Program-made: the position numbers and the translations under genes
Notes under the pieces: model-generated
The model's database searches: none
What the model was told of the DNA's origin: nothing
What the model saw: the letters and a program-made list of their open reading frames with translations, nothing else
NCBI RefSeq assembly: GCF_007827595.1
Contig: NZ_VISR01000015.1
Coordinates: 174,627 to 238,626, forward strand
Length of the DNA: 64,000 bases
Reading direction: 5' to 3'
From: Streptomyces sp. BK340
Lineage (GTDB): Bacteria; Actinomycetota; Actinomycetes; Streptomycetales; Streptomycetaceae
Shown: positions 44,225 to 53,325 of the stretch, one piece after another
Position numbering within the stretch: position 1 is the first letter of the stretch
Layout: each line of letters begins with the position of its first letter

Positions 44225-44989
44225 ATGCCCCTCCAGGCGTACGACCTCACCGGACGCACCGCGTTCGTCACCGGAGCCGCCGGCGGCATCGGCCGGGCCT
44301 CCGCCGTCCTGCTCGCGTCGGCTGGTGCCATGGTGCACTGCGCCGACCTGGACGCGGACGGCCTGCTCGGCACGGCCAAGCTGATCGAGGACCGCGGCGG
44401 CACGGCCCGCACGCACACCGTCGACGTCACCGACCGAGCCGCCCTCGCGGCGGCCGTCCGCTCCTGCGGACACTTGGACGCCATGGCCGCGATCGCCGGG
44501 ATCATGCACAGCAGCCCGGTCCTGGAGACCCGGGACGAGGATCTGGACCGCGTCCTGAACGTCAACTTCAAGGGTGTGCTGTACGCCTGCCAGGAGGCGG
44601 CCCGGCTGATGCTCGCCCACGGCACCCGGGGCAGCATCGTCACCATGGCCTCCGGCGCCGTCGACACCGGAGGCCCCGGACTGCTCTGCTACGGCGCGGC
44701 GAAAGCGGCCGTGGTCCAGTTGACGAAGACGCTGGCCACCGAGGTCGGCCGGCACGGCATCCGGGTGAACGCGGTCGCACCGGGCTGGATCCGGACGCCC
44801 ATGACCGACCGTCACGACCAGGAGGCACAGGCGCACACCGAGTCCCTGATGGCCCGGATGTCCCCGCTGGGCCGGGTCGGCGAGCCGGACGACGTCGCGC
44901 ACACGGTGCTGTACCTGGCGTCGGACGCGTCGGCGTTCACGACGGGTCAGATCCTGCGTCCGAACGGGGGCGTGGCGATGCCCTGGTAG
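44225..44989 (+). CDS. Short-chain dehydrogenase/reductase
   Basis: 254 aa. Classical SDR: cofactor motif VTGAAGGIG near residue 17, VDVTDRA, NAG-like IAGIMH, catalytic Ser in MASGA, YGAAKAA (YxxxK) and the PGW motif AVAPGWIRTPM. The NAD(P) specificity residue after the Gly loop is Asp (ADLD), favouring NAD(H). The substrate is unknown. Transcribed from the palindrome-containing promoter upstream; its 3' end overlaps the antisense gene at 44937 by 53 bp. Confidence 0.88.
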   Translation: MPLQAYDLTGRTAFVTGAAGGIGRASAVLLASAGAMVHCADLDADGLLGTAKLIEDRGGTARTHTVDVTDRAALAAAVRSCGHLDAMAAIAGIMHSSPVLETRDEDLDRVLNVNFKGVLYACQEAARLMLAHGTRGSIVTMASGAVDTGGPGLLCYGAAKAAVVQLTKTLATEVGRHGIRVNAVAPGWIRTPMTDRHDQEAQAHTESLMARMSPLGRVGEPDDVAHTVLYLASDASAFTTGQILRPNGGVAMPW

Positions 44990-45215
44990 CGCCCTCCGCC
45001 CGCCAGGCGGCCGCCCACCGCCCCGTTTCCACGGCTCCCACCGCACGTCTCTTGGACACGCAGTGCACCGGCAGCACGCTCAGCCCCCATCCGCTGACCG
45101 CGACGGCCCCCTCGAGCACCCCGGCGCCGGACCCCACGGCGATCCGCAGGACCGCCCACCACCAGACCGCCCCCAGCCCGAGCGCGGCCCCCCAGCGCAG
45201 TATCCGCCCCACCAT
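44937..45215 (-). CDS. Small membrane protein, antisense overlap with SDR end
   Basis: 92 aa. GGAGGTGG five to seven nt before the ATG at 45215 is a strong ribosome site, which is the main reason for the call. One or two N-terminal helices (ILRWGAALGLGAVWWWAVLRIAV and a second amphipathic segment), then a basic Arg/Ala-rich tail. Its last 53 bp run opposite the SDR gene. Function unknown; the tail may vary. Confidence 0.6.
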   Translation of the reverse strand: MVGRILRWGAALGLGAVWWWAVLRIAVGSGAGVLEGAVAVSGWGLSVLPVHCVSKRRAVGAVETGRWAAAWRAEGATRASPRPRSDAGSDPS

Positions 45216-45310
45216 GGCCGCCACCTCCAGCGGGAAGCTAGAACGCCTCGTGACCCGCACGGGAGGCGCACCGAGGGCTCACCGATGCAACACCGGGCAC
45301 TCCGACACGC

Positions 45311-45781
45311 TCACGCGTTCTCCGCCTGGAACATCCAGTGATGCTTCTCCAGGTCCGCCGTGATGCCGATGAAGATGTCCTGGGACACCGGATCCGCCTC
45401 TCCGGTCCCCTGGACCCGCTCCCGCATCCGGGTGATCACCGCGCCCAGGGCGTCCACCATCGTGCGGACCGCGTCCGTGTCCTTGATCCAGCCGGCCGGG
45501 GCGGTCCCGATGCCGCTGGCGGAGGCCACCGTGGCCGCGCGCCCGTCGGGCGGGACACCGAGGGCGGACGCCCGCTCGGCCACCGTGTCGGAGTGCGTGC
45601 GGGCGGAGTCGACGACCTCGTCGAGCTGGAGGTGGATGGACCGGAAGCGGGGTCCTACGACGTTCCAGTGGATCTGCTTGGCGACCAGCGAGAGGTCCAC
45701 CAGGTCGACCAGGGCGCCGTGCAGCGCCTCGGACACGGTCTTCAGATCGTCATCGGGCAATGGGCTCTTCACGACTGACAT
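45311..45781 (-). CDS. dpsB: Dps-family ferritin-like DNA-protecting protein
   Basis: 156 aa. Ferroxidase ligands are present: His38 (QIHWNVVG), His50, Asp65 and Glu69 (SDTVAERASAL). The dodecamer takes up and oxidises iron and shields DNA. No long N- or C-terminal tails, unlike DpsA of Streptomyces; position next to clgR fits the DpsB copy (SCO5756), by recollection of gene order. The promoter region, 45782-45893, has no clear sigma-B site that I can identify. GGAGG lies before the ATG. Confidence 0.85.
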   Translation of the reverse strand: MSVVKSPLPDDDLKTVSEALHGALVDLVDLSLVAKQIHWNVVGPRFRSIHLQLDEVVDSARTHSDTVAERASALGVPPDGRAATVASASGIGTAPAGWIKDTDAVRTMVDALGAVITRMRERVQGTGEADPVSQDIFIGITADLEKHHWMFQAENA

Positions 45782-45893
45782 CCACTTTCCTCCGGTGCAT
45801 TCGGCGCAGGCACGTCCCTCCACGATGACCGCCCCGCCGAATACCGGCAAATGGAGGCAAAAGAGACAGGAATCACACGCCCGGAGCACACAA

Positions 45894-45945
45894 AAGCCTC
45901 GGCCGGGCTTCCCCAGGGAGACCTGGGGAAGCCCGGCCGAGGCTT
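45894..45945 (-). terminator. Perfect 24-bp terminator hairpin after clgR
   Basis: AAGCCTCGGCCGGGC... pairs with its exact complement over 24 bp around a GAGA loop, and the minus strand then reads TTTTGTGTG, a U-run. It lies 37 bp downstream of the clgR stop and upstream of dps, so it ends clgR transcripts and isolates dps. An unusually long and perfect terminator for Streptomyces. Confidence 0.85.
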
Positions 45946-45982
45946 CACGCCTTCCCGGGTGGCTAAGCCGCGCACACGGACG

Positions 45983-46357
45983 TCACGCGGCGACCACGTC
46001 CACCGCTCCGGCGGGCGCCTTGATGGTCACCCGTTCCGGTGGCACGCCGGCCACCGACACGGTACCCAGCACCGGACGGACCGGCGTGGGTACGGGCTCG
46101 GTAGCCGCGGCGGACTGGGCCAGCTCGGCGAGCGCCAGTTCGTCGCTCACCTCTCGCATCAGTTCCGACATCCGTACGTCCAGCGCGTCGCAGATGGCGG
46201 AGAGCAGCTCGGAGGAAGCCTCCTTCTGCCCCCGCTCCACCTCGGAGAGATAGCCGAGTGAGACTCGGGCGGACGAGGAGACTTCGCGCAGAGTACGGCC
46301 CTGGCGTTGGCGCTGCCGACGCAGCACGTCACCAAGCAGGCGACGGAGCAGAATCAT
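45983..46357 (-). CDS. clgR: Clp-gene regulator ClgR, Xre-type HTH
   Basis: 124 aa. HTH in residues about 17-70 (RTLREVSSSARVSLGYLSEVERGQKEAS, SELLSAICDALDVRM). In Streptomyces ClgR activates clpP1P2, lon and other protease genes and is itself degraded by ClpP1P2 because of a C-terminal AA; this protein also ends VDVVAA, so the degron seems kept. Its own promoter is within the 109 bp before it, which holds an inverted repeat at 46445-46466. Confidence 0.9.
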   Translation of the reverse strand: MILLRRLLGDVLRRQRQRQGRTLREVSSSARVSLGYLSEVERGQKEASSELLSAICDALDVRMSELMREVSDELALAELAQSAAATEPVPTPVRPVLGTVSVAGVPPERVTIKAPAGAVDVVAA

Positions 46358-46444
46358 CGGTGGCTCCCTCCTCGGACCGCGTAGCCGCATCCTTCTCGCC
46401 CCACCGTACCGCCTCGCGCCGCGGCCGTGCGGGGAGCGATGTCG

Positions 46445-46466
46445 TGTTCACTCAGGGCTGTAAACA
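46445..46466. promoter_or_regulatory. Inverted repeat upstream of clgR
   Basis: TGTTCAC-N8-GTAAACA, six of seven positions match between the arms. It lies directly after the cinA stop and about 90 bp upstream of the clgR start, so it may be a regulator site for clgR or a weak hairpin ending cinA. It does not match the GTTCGC-N5-GCGAAC motif I recall for ClgR sites. Confidence 0.35.
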
Positions 46467-47012
46467 TCAAAACCCCCCGTTCCGTTCCGTATCCTGTGCC
46501 CGCTCGTTCCCGGTCTGTTCGCCCGCAAGCTCCCTCAGAAGCAGTGCGAGTACGCTCCGTACACTCTCCATACGAATTTCCGCACGGTCGCCGTTCAACC
46601 GCAGGGCCGCTACTTTTCCGCCACCGGCAGAACCGGAGCTGGCGGTGAGAGGCCCGTCGACGGCCACGAAGACCGTTCCGACGGGGCGGCCGTCCTGCGG
46701 TTCGGGTCCGGCGACACCGGTCGTCGCGATACCCCAGTCGGCTCCCAGGGCTTTGCGGACCCCGGCCGCCATCTGGGCCGCGACCTGCGGATCCACCGCC
46801 CCCTGCGCCGCCAGCAGAGTGGCGTCGACGCCGAGCAGCTCGTGCTTCAGGTCGGTGGCGTAGGCGGTGACCGAACCCCGGAAGACCTTGGACGCCCCGG
46901 GGACGGCCGTGATCTCCGCCGCGACGAGACCACCGGTGAGCGACTCCGCGACGGCGATGCTCTCGCCCCTCACGGTCAGTAGTCGCACCAGTTCGGTGGC
47001 CGGGGAACTCAC
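46467..47012 (-). CDS. cinA: CinA C-terminal domain protein, nicotinamide-nucleotide amidase
   Basis: 181 aa, GTG start overlapping pgsA by four bases. Contains only the C-terminal CinA domain: VAESLTGGLVAAEITAVPGAS, FRGSVTAYATDLKHELLGV, GVAGPEPQDGRPVGTVFVAV. This domain deamidates NMN in NAD recycling. The N-terminal molybdopterin-like domain of full CinA is absent, as in other Streptomyces. Third gene of rimO-pgsA-cinA. Confidence 0.88.
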   Translation of the reverse strand: MSSPATELVRLLTVRGESIAVAESLTGGLVAAEITAVPGASKVFRGSVTAYATDLKHELLGVDATLLAAQGAVDPQVAAQMAAGVRKALGADWGIATTGVAGPEPQDGRPVGTVFVAVDGPLTASSGSAGGGKVAALRLNGDRAEIRMESVRSVLALLLRELAGEQTGNERAQDTERNGGF

Positions 47013-47770
47013 GCTTCCTTCTCCTCCAACGCGGCCGCGCGCTCGGCGATTCCCTGCCGGCGCAGCACAATGGCTTGTCTCACGTAGTCGAGGCCAGTGA
47101 CGACGGTGAGGACGACCGCCACGGCCATCACCCAGAACCTCAGGGTCGCCAGCCACCCCGTCAGTGCCAGGACGTACATCCCGACGGCCACGCCCTGGGT
47201 GAGCGTCTTGAGCTTGCCGCCCCGGCTCGCGGGGATCACGCCGTAGCGAATGACCAGAAAACGCATCAGCGTGATGCCGAGTTCCCGGCCGAGGATCACG
47301 GCCGTCACCCACCACGGGAGGTCGCCCAGGGCGGACAGACAGATGAGCGCCGCCCCCATGATCGCCTTGTCGGCGATGGGGTCGGCGATCTTCCCGAAAT
47401 CGGTGACCAGGTTGTAGGTGCGCGCCAGATGCCCGTCGAACAGATCGGTGATCATGGCGACGGCGAAGGCCGCCCAGGCCAGCGAGCGCCAGGCCGGGTC
47501 GTAGCCGCCGTCCGCCAGCATCAGCGCCACGAAACCGGGCACCAGCAGCAGCCGGAGCATCGTCAGCAGATTGGCGACGTTCCACAGGCTGGCCTGGTTG
47601 ACGGCCGCGGCCGCGATCTTCGCGCCACGCGGGGGCTTCGCACCTTCGGCAGCGGAGTCGGAAGCGGGACCGGAGACCTCGGAAGCAGCGCCGTCGGCAG
47701 CGGCGGCGGAACCCCGCGCGCCCTGCGCGCCGGAGGAGCCGCCCGCGGCGGATGCCGGGACTCCGGTCAT
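47009..47770 (-). CDS. pgsA: CDP-diacylglycerol-glycerol-3-phosphate phosphatidyltransferase
   Basis: 253 aa. CDP-alcohol phosphotransferase motif DLFDGHLARTYNLVTDFGKIADPIADK gives DGxxAR...G...D...D. Makes phosphatidylglycerophosphate for membrane phospholipids. The first 60 residues form a Ser/Ala/Gly-rich disordered extension. ATGA overlap with rimO upstream and GTGA overlap with cinA downstream indicate a coupled operon. Confidence 0.92.
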   Translation of the reverse strand: MTGVPASAAGGSSGAQGARGSAAAADGAASEVSGPASDSAAEGAKPPRGAKIAAAAVNQASLWNVANLLTMLRLLLVPGFVALMLADGGYDPAWRSLAWAAFAVAMITDLFDGHLARTYNLVTDFGKIADPIADKAIMGAALICLSALGDLPWWVTAVILGRELGITLMRFLVIRYGVIPASRGGKLKTLTQGVAVGMYVLALTGWLATLRFWVMAVAVVLTVVTGLDYVRQAIVLRRQGIAERAAALEEKEA

Positions 47771-49239
47771 CTGCCCGCCTCCTCACTACACGCGAGCGAG
47801 CCGGTGAGCGGCTCGGCGACGAGGTCGACACCTTCCGTACCGACCACCTTCGCCTCGACCATACGTCCGACGCTCAGGCCCTCGCCGCTCGTGAGCAGCA
47901 CCTGTCCGTCCGTCTCCGGCGCCTGGTGCTCGGCACGGCCGTACACGCCCTCTTCCTCGTCCACGGACTCCACGAGGACGTGCACGGTCTCGCCGAGGCG
48001 CTCCTCGGCGCGCTGCGAGACGAGATCCTCGGCGAGCCGGGAGATGTGGGCCAGGCGCTCGGCGACGACGTCCTCGTCGAGCTTGTTCTCGTACGTCGCC
48101 GCCTCCGTGCCCTCCTCGTCGGAGTAGCCGAAGACACCGATGGCATCCAGGCGGGCGCCGTTCAGGAAGCGCTCCAGCTCGGCCAGGTCCCACTCGGTCT
48201 CGCCGGGGAAGCCGACGATGAAGTTGGAGCGCACACCGGCCTCGGGGGCCTTGCTGCGGATGGTGTCCAGCAGCTCCAGGAAGCGGTCGGTGTCGCCGAA
48301 GCGGCGCATGGCGCGCAGCACGTCGGGCGCGGAGTGCTGGAAGGACAGGTCGAAGTAGGGCACGACCTTCGGGGTGGACGTCAGGACGTCGATCAGGCCG
48401 GGGCGCATCTCGGCCGGCTGCAGGTAGCTCACCCGCACCCGCTCGATGCCGTCGACCTCGGCCAGCTCCGGCAGCAGGGACTCCAGCAGGCGGATGTCGC
48501 CCAGGTCCTTGCCGTAGGAGGTGTTGTTCTCGGAGACCAGCATGATCTCCTTGACGCCCTGCTCGGCCAGCCACCGCGTCTCGTTCAGCACGTCGCTCGG
48601 GCGGCGGGAGATGAAGGAGCCGCGGAAGGACGGGATGGCGCAGAAGGAGCAGCGCCGGTCACAGCCGGAGGCGAGCTTGACGGAGGCGACCGGGGCGCCG
48701 TCCAGGCGGCGGCGCAGGGGCGCACGGGGGCCGGAGGCGGGCGCGACCCCTTCCGGGAGGTCGGACGGGCCGTGGCCGGGCAGCGCGACGGAGGCGGCCG
48801 ACTCCTGCCGCTCGGCCGGGCTGATCGGCAGCAGCTTGCGCCGGTCACGCGGGGTGTGGGCGGCGTGGATGCCGCCGGACAGGATGGTCTGCAGGCGGTC
48901 GGAGATGTCGGCGTAGTCGTCGAAGCCGAGCACGCCGTCGGCCTCGGGCAGGGCCTCGGCGAGTTCCTTGCCGTACCGCTCGGCCATGCAGCCCACCGCC
49001 ACGACGGCCTGGGTTCTGCCGTGGTCCTTGAGGTCGTTGGCCTCCAGCAGGGCGTCCACGGAGTCCTTCTTGGCGGCTTCGACGAAGCCACAGGTGTTGA
49101 CCACGGCGACGTCGGCGTCCGCGGCGTCCTCGACGAGCTGCCAGCCGTCCGCCTCCAAACGGCCTGCGAGCTCCTCCGAGTCCACCTCGTTACGGGCGCA
49201 GCCGAGAGTGACGAGAGCGACGGTACGGCGTTCAGGCAT
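47767..49239 (-). CDS. rimO: Ribosomal protein S12 methylthiotransferase RimO
   Basis: 490 aa. Radical-SAM motif Cys193, Cys197, Cys200 (GCDRRCSFC); N-terminal cysteines Cys14, Cys50, Cys84 bind the second cluster; C-terminal TRAM domain. Methylthiolates Asp88 of S12. A Pro/Arg-rich insert of about 40 residues separates the MTTase and radical domains (residues about 128-185), as in other Streptomyces. First gene of the rimO-pgsA-cinA operon. Confidence 0.93.
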   Translation of the reverse strand: MPERRTVALVTLGCARNEVDSEELAGRLEADGWQLVEDAADADVAVVNTCGFVEAAKKDSVDALLEANDLKDHGRTQAVVAVGCMAERYGKELAEALPEADGVLGFDDYADISDRLQTILSGGIHAAHTPRDRRKLLPISPAERQESAASVALPGHGPSDLPEGVAPASGPRAPLRRRLDGAPVASVKLASGCDRRCSFCAIPSFRGSFISRRPSDVLNETRWLAEQGVKEIMLVSENNTSYGKDLGDIRLLESLLPELAEVDGIERVRVSYLQPAEMRPGLIDVLTSTPKVVPYFDLSFQHSAPDVLRAMRRFGDTDRFLELLDTIRSKAPEAGVRSNFIVGFPGETEWDLAELERFLNGARLDAIGVFGYSDEEGTEAATYENKLDEDVVAERLAHISRLAEDLVSQRAEERLGETVHVLVESVDEEEGVYGRAEHQAPETDGQVLLTSGEGLSVGRMVEAKVVGTEGVDLVAEPLTGSLACSEEAGR

Positions 49240-49276
49240 GGGCTCAAGACTACTTTGTCTGTCAGACACCCCATGT

Positions 49277-49310
49277 CGAAGGGGTTGGCCGATCTTGGCC
49301 AACCCCTTCG
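49277..49310 (-). terminator. Hairpin terminator after the RodZ-like gene
   Basis: CGAAGGGGTTGGCC pairs perfectly with GGCCAACCCCTTCG over a 6-nt loop. It lies between the RodZ-like stop (49333) and the rimO start, on the minus strand, so it separates the two transcripts. No T-run follows. Confidence 0.7.
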
Positions 49311-49332
49311 CGTCCGCTCCCCCAGAGGCCCG

Positions 49333-50178
49333 TCATCCGGCCTCGGGGTCGCCCTTCGTGTACGTGAGGCGTTCCACAGCGCCCTTCTGGAAGTTGTCCT
49401 CGATCTTCTTTCCGTTGACGTAGAGCTGGATCGCGCCGGCGTCACCGAGGATGAGGTTGATCTTGGAGCTGTCCTGGAAGGTCTTGGACTCGCCCTGCTT
49501 CAGCAGCCCGTCGAAGAGCATCCGGCCGTTGTGGTCCTTGGCGGAGATCCAGCTGCGCCCGCCCGCGGCACTGACCTGGACGGTCACCTTGTCCTGGGGG
49601 GCGGCCGCGATGGCGCTGTCGGACGCCTCGGAGGTCGGCGCGGCGGGCTTGTCCTTCTTGGGCGTGGGCGAGGCGGCCTTGCTGGGGGTGGGCGAGGTGG
49701 CGCCGTCGGCCACCTGCGACTTGGCGTCGTTCCCGTTGTCGCCGCCCTTGAAGGCGGTGAAGCCGACGAAGCCGACGACGGCGACGATCGCGGCGACCAT
49801 GGCCGCGGTCCAGTTGGGCCCGCGCCGCTCGGGGCGGATACGTTCCGCCTCGAACAGGGGAGCCGCCGGAGTGGGTGCGGGCCGCCCGCCGTGCGCGGCG
49901 TCGAACTGCGCGATCAGCGGAGCGGGGTCCAGATGGACGGCCTTGGCCAGCGTGCGGATGTGCCCACGGGCGTAGACGTCCCCGCCACAGGGGGCGAAGT
50001 CGTCCGCCTCGATGGCGTGCACGATGGCGATACGGACACGAGTGGCGCTGCTGACGTCGTCGACGGTGAGCCCGGCCTCGATGCGCGCCTGCTTCAGGGC
50101 GCGTCCCACTGAGGGACGGACTTCCTCCGACGCGTCCTGGAACGGACGCTCGTCTTCAGGGGAGTTGCCGATGGACAC
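49333..50178 (-). CDS. RodZ-like HTH membrane protein
   Basis: 281 aa, GTG start with AAAGG. Cytoplasmic HTH of RodZ type (VGRALKQARIEAGLTVDDVSSATRVRIAIVHAIEADDF, residues about 25-61), a basic linker, one transmembrane helix (residues 124-143), a Ser/Thr/Pro/Lys-rich external linker and a C-terminal DUF4115 beta domain. RodZ proteins anchor the MreB cytoskeleton; in Streptomyces the role is unclear. Conserved in this place beside ftsK. Confidence 0.85.
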   Translation of the reverse strand: MSIGNSPEDERPFQDASEEVRPSVGRALKQARIEAGLTVDDVSSATRVRIAIVHAIEADDFAPCGGDVYARGHIRTLAKAVHLDPAPLIAQFDAAHGGRPAPTPAAPLFEAERIRPERRGPNWTAAMVAAIVAVVGFVGFTAFKGGDNGNDAKSQVADGATSPTPSKAASPTPKKDKPAAPTSEASDSAIAAAPQDKVTVQVSAAGGRSWISAKDHNGRMLFDGLLKQGESKTFQDSSKINLILGDAGAIQLYVNGKKIEDNFQKGAVERLTYTKGDPEAG

Positions 50179-50456
50179 GGGGGCGCCTTTCGAGCGTGTG
50201 AGCCACCTGTGCTGGAGGTTCAGTCTAGGGGGGTGCGAAACGATGAGGCGACCGTGCGGTGCTATTTGTACGCCATCGGAACGGCCGCTCATCCCAACGG
50301 CGGGCCAGGCACAAAGCCCACAGTGAGCCCCTAACCTGTCCTCTCGCTCAACTTGACGTGCGACAAAGGGAAACGGTTGCTCGCAGATCTCTAACGGGTG
50401 GATCACGGTCCTGCCGCCACCCGGCGTAAACCCGACACGCCGGGCGGTCCGCAGCC

Positions 50457-53201
50457 CTATCCGTCAGACTCCCCGCGAATCAGCGCGAGCACGCCGTCCA
50501 GTTCGTCAGGTTTCACAAGAACGTCACGCGCCTTGGAGCCCTCACTGGGGCCGACGATGTTCCGGGACTCCATCAGGTCCATGAGCCGCCCGGCCTTGGC
50601 GAAGCCGACGCGCAGCTTGCGCTGGAGCATGGACGTCGACCCGAACTGGGTGGAGACGACCAGCTCCGCCGCCTGGCACAGCAGGTCGAGGTCGTCGCCG
50701 ATGTCCTCGTCGATCTCCTTCTTCTGCTTGGTGCCCACGGTGACGTCGTCCCGGAACACCGGCGCCATCTGGTCCTTGCAGTGCTGCACGACGAGCGCGA
50801 CCTCGGCCTCGGTCACGAACGCGCCCTGCATACGGGTCGGCTTGTTCGCGCCCATCGGCAGGAACAGGCCGTCGCCCTTGCCGATCAGCTTCTCGGCGCC
50901 GGGCTGGTCGAGGATGACCCGGGAGTCGGCGAGCGAGGAGGTGGCGAACGCCAGCCGGGAGGGCACGTTGGCCTTGATCAGGCCGGTGACCACGTCGACC
51001 GACGGGCGCTGGGTGGCGAGCACCAGGTGGATGCCGGCCGCACGCGCGAGCTGCGTGATGCGCACGATGGCGTCCTCGACGTCCCGCGGCGCGACCATCA
51101 TCAGGTCGGCCAGCTCGTCCACGATCACCAGCAGGTACGGGTACGGCTGCAGCTCCCGCTCGCTGCCCTCGGGCAGCTTCACCTTGCCGTCGCGGATGGC
51201 CTTGTTGAAGTCGTCGATGTGCCGGAAGCCGAACGCGGCCAGGTCGTCGTAGCGCAGGTCCATCTCGCGTACGACCCACTGCAGCGCCTCGGCGGCCCGC
51301 TTGGGGTTGGTGATGATCGGCGTGATCAGGTGCGGGATGCCCTCGTAGGCGGTCAGCTCGACGCGCTTGGGGTCGACCAGGATCATCCGGACGTCGTCCG
51401 GGGTCGCCCGCATCATGACCGAGGTGATCAGGCAGTTGATGCACGAGGACTTGCCGGAACCGGTCGCACCGGCGACGAGCATGTGCGGCATCTTCGCCAG
51501 CGAGTGCATCACGTACCCGCCCTCGACGTCCTTGCCGAAGGCGACCAGCATCGGGTCGTCGTCCTCGGCGGACTCCGCGAGGCGCAGCACGTCGCCGAGG
51601 TTGACCATCTCCCGGTCGGTGTTCGGGATCTCGATGCCGACCGCGGACTTGCCCGGGATGGGGCTGATGATCCGCACGTCCGGACTGGCCACGGCGTACG
51701 CGATGTTCTTGGTCAGCGCGGTGATCCGCTCCACCTTCACGGCGGGGCCGAGCTGAACCTCGTAGCGGGTGACCGTCGGGCCACGGGTGAACCCGGTGAC
51801 GTCGGCGTCCACCTTGAACTCGGAGAAGACGTTGCGCAGGGAGCCGACGATCGCGTCGTTCGCCTCGCTGCGGACCTTGCCGGGGCCTCCACGGGTGAGG
51901 AGGTCGAGCGACGGCAGCGAGTAGGTGATGTCCCCGGAGAGCCGGAGCTGCTCCGCGCGCGCGGGCAGGTCACGGGACTCCTCGGGGGCCGCCTTCGTGA
52001 GGTCGGGGACGCTCGCGACCTTCAGCTTCTCCTGCTTGGGGCGCGCGGCGGGCGCGGGAACCGGGGCCGGCGTGGGCTCCGGCGACGGAGCGGGAACCGG
52101 TGTGGTCTCCTCACGGTCGCCCACGCTCACCCCCTGGGTGAGGTCGGCGACGAGCGCGGACGGCGGCATGCCGTGCAGGACGGCACCGTCTAGGGCGGCA
52201 GCGGCGGCCGCGGCGACGTCCACCGCGTCCATCTGGCGCTGCAGATCGGGCTGGGGCACCGCGGAGCGCCTGGGGCGGCCGCGGCGCTGCGAGAGGGCCT
52301 CCTCCTCGGCGCCGTCGGGGTCGTACGCCTCGGGGACGCTCCGGCGCCTTCGGGGGCGTGCGGGCAGATCCTCGCGCCACTGCTCCTCGTACCGCGTGTC
52401 GTCCTCGGAGGGCTCGTACTCCTCCGGGTCGGGCAGCAGGCCCAGGCGCACGCCGAGCGCGCGCAGCCGCTGCGGGATGGCGTTGACCGGGGTGGCGGTG
52501 ACCACCAGCAGCCCGAAGATCGTCAGCAGCACCAGCAGCGGTACGGCGAGCACCTCGCTCATGGTGTACGTCAGCGGGGTCGCCGCCGCCCAGCCGATGA
52601 GGCCGCCGGCGTCCCTTATGGCCTGCATGCCGTCGCCGCGGGCGGGCGAGCCGCAGGCGATGTGGACCTGGCCGAGCACGCCGATGACGAGCGCGGACAG
52701 GCCGATGACGATCCGCCCGTTGGCCTCCGGCTTCTCCGGGTGCCGGATGAACCGTACGGCGATCACCGCGAGCAGTATCGGCACCAGCAGGTCGAGCCGG
52801 CCGAAGGCACCGGTGACCAGGATCTCCACCAGGTCGCCGACGGGACCGCGCAGATCGGCCCACGTACCGGCGGCGACGATCAGCGCGACGCCGAAGAGCA
52901 GCAGTGCGACACCGTCCTTGCGGTGGGCCGGGTCGAGGTTCTTCGCGCCCTGCCCTATGCCCCGGAAGACGGCGCCGACCGCGTGCGCGAGACCGAGCCA
53001 GACGGCGCGCACGAGCCGGTACACGCCCCCCGTGGGATTCGGTGCCGGCTTCGGAGGCGCGGCCTTCTTCGCCGGAGCCTTCTTGGCGGGCGCCTTCTTG
53101 GCCGGGGCCTTCTTCGCTGCGGCCTTCCTCGCCGGAGCCTTCGCGGGAGCGGCCGCCTTCTTCGCGGGCTGCTTCTTGGCTGCGGAGGGACGTGAGGCCA
53201 T
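50457..53201 (-). CDS. ftsK: DNA translocase FtsK
   Basis: 914 aa, ATG at 53201. The N-terminus is a run of AKKAPAKKAP repeats (basic, disordered, about residues 5-60), followed by four membrane helices, a Pro/Glu-rich linker and a motor domain with Walker A GATGSGKSS near residue 580. The gamma winged helix with KOPS recognition is at the end (LLCQAAELVVSTQFGSTSMLQR). Pumps chromosomes into spores during sporulation septation in Streptomyces. The AKKAP repeats are a Streptomyces variation. Confidence 0.95.
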   Translation of the reverse strand: MASRPSAAKKQPAKKAAAPAKAPARKAAAKKAPAKKAPAKKAPAKKAAPPKPAPNPTGGVYRLVRAVWLGLAHAVGAVFRGIGQGAKNLDPAHRKDGVALLLFGVALIVAAGTWADLRGPVGDLVEILVTGAFGRLDLLVPILLAVIAVRFIRHPEKPEANGRIVIGLSALVIGVLGQVHIACGSPARGDGMQAIRDAGGLIGWAAATPLTYTMSEVLAVPLLVLLTIFGLLVVTATPVNAIPQRLRALGVRLGLLPDPEEYEPSEDDTRYEEQWREDLPARPRRRRSVPEAYDPDGAEEEALSQRRGRPRRSAVPQPDLQRQMDAVDVAAAAAAALDGAVLHGMPPSALVADLTQGVSVGDREETTPVPAPSPEPTPAPVPAPAARPKQEKLKVASVPDLTKAAPEESRDLPARAEQLRLSGDITYSLPSLDLLTRGGPGKVRSEANDAIVGSLRNVFSEFKVDADVTGFTRGPTVTRYEVQLGPAVKVERITALTKNIAYAVASPDVRIISPIPGKSAVGIEIPNTDREMVNLGDVLRLAESAEDDDPMLVAFGKDVEGGYVMHSLAKMPHMLVAGATGSGKSSCINCLITSVMMRATPDDVRMILVDPKRVELTAYEGIPHLITPIITNPKRAAEALQWVVREMDLRYDDLAAFGFRHIDDFNKAIRDGKVKLPEGSERELQPYPYLLVIVDELADLMMVAPRDVEDAIVRITQLARAAGIHLVLATQRPSVDVVTGLIKANVPSRLAFATSSLADSRVILDQPGAEKLIGKGDGLFLPMGANKPTRMQGAFVTEAEVALVVQHCKDQMAPVFRDDVTVGTKQKKEIDEDIGDDLDLLCQAAELVVSTQFGSTSMLQRKLRVGFAKAGRLMDLMESRNIVGPSEGSKARDVLVKPDELDGVLALIRGESDG

Positions 53202-53325
53202 GGGTGTGAGGTTACCGGGGGAGACGACAGTGGACACGCGTGCCCACTGCTTCACCCGTTCGTGTCGCCCTTGCCGGGGCGCGGAACTGACGCACGCTCA
53301 TGGGCAACTGCGCCCCCGGCGAGTG

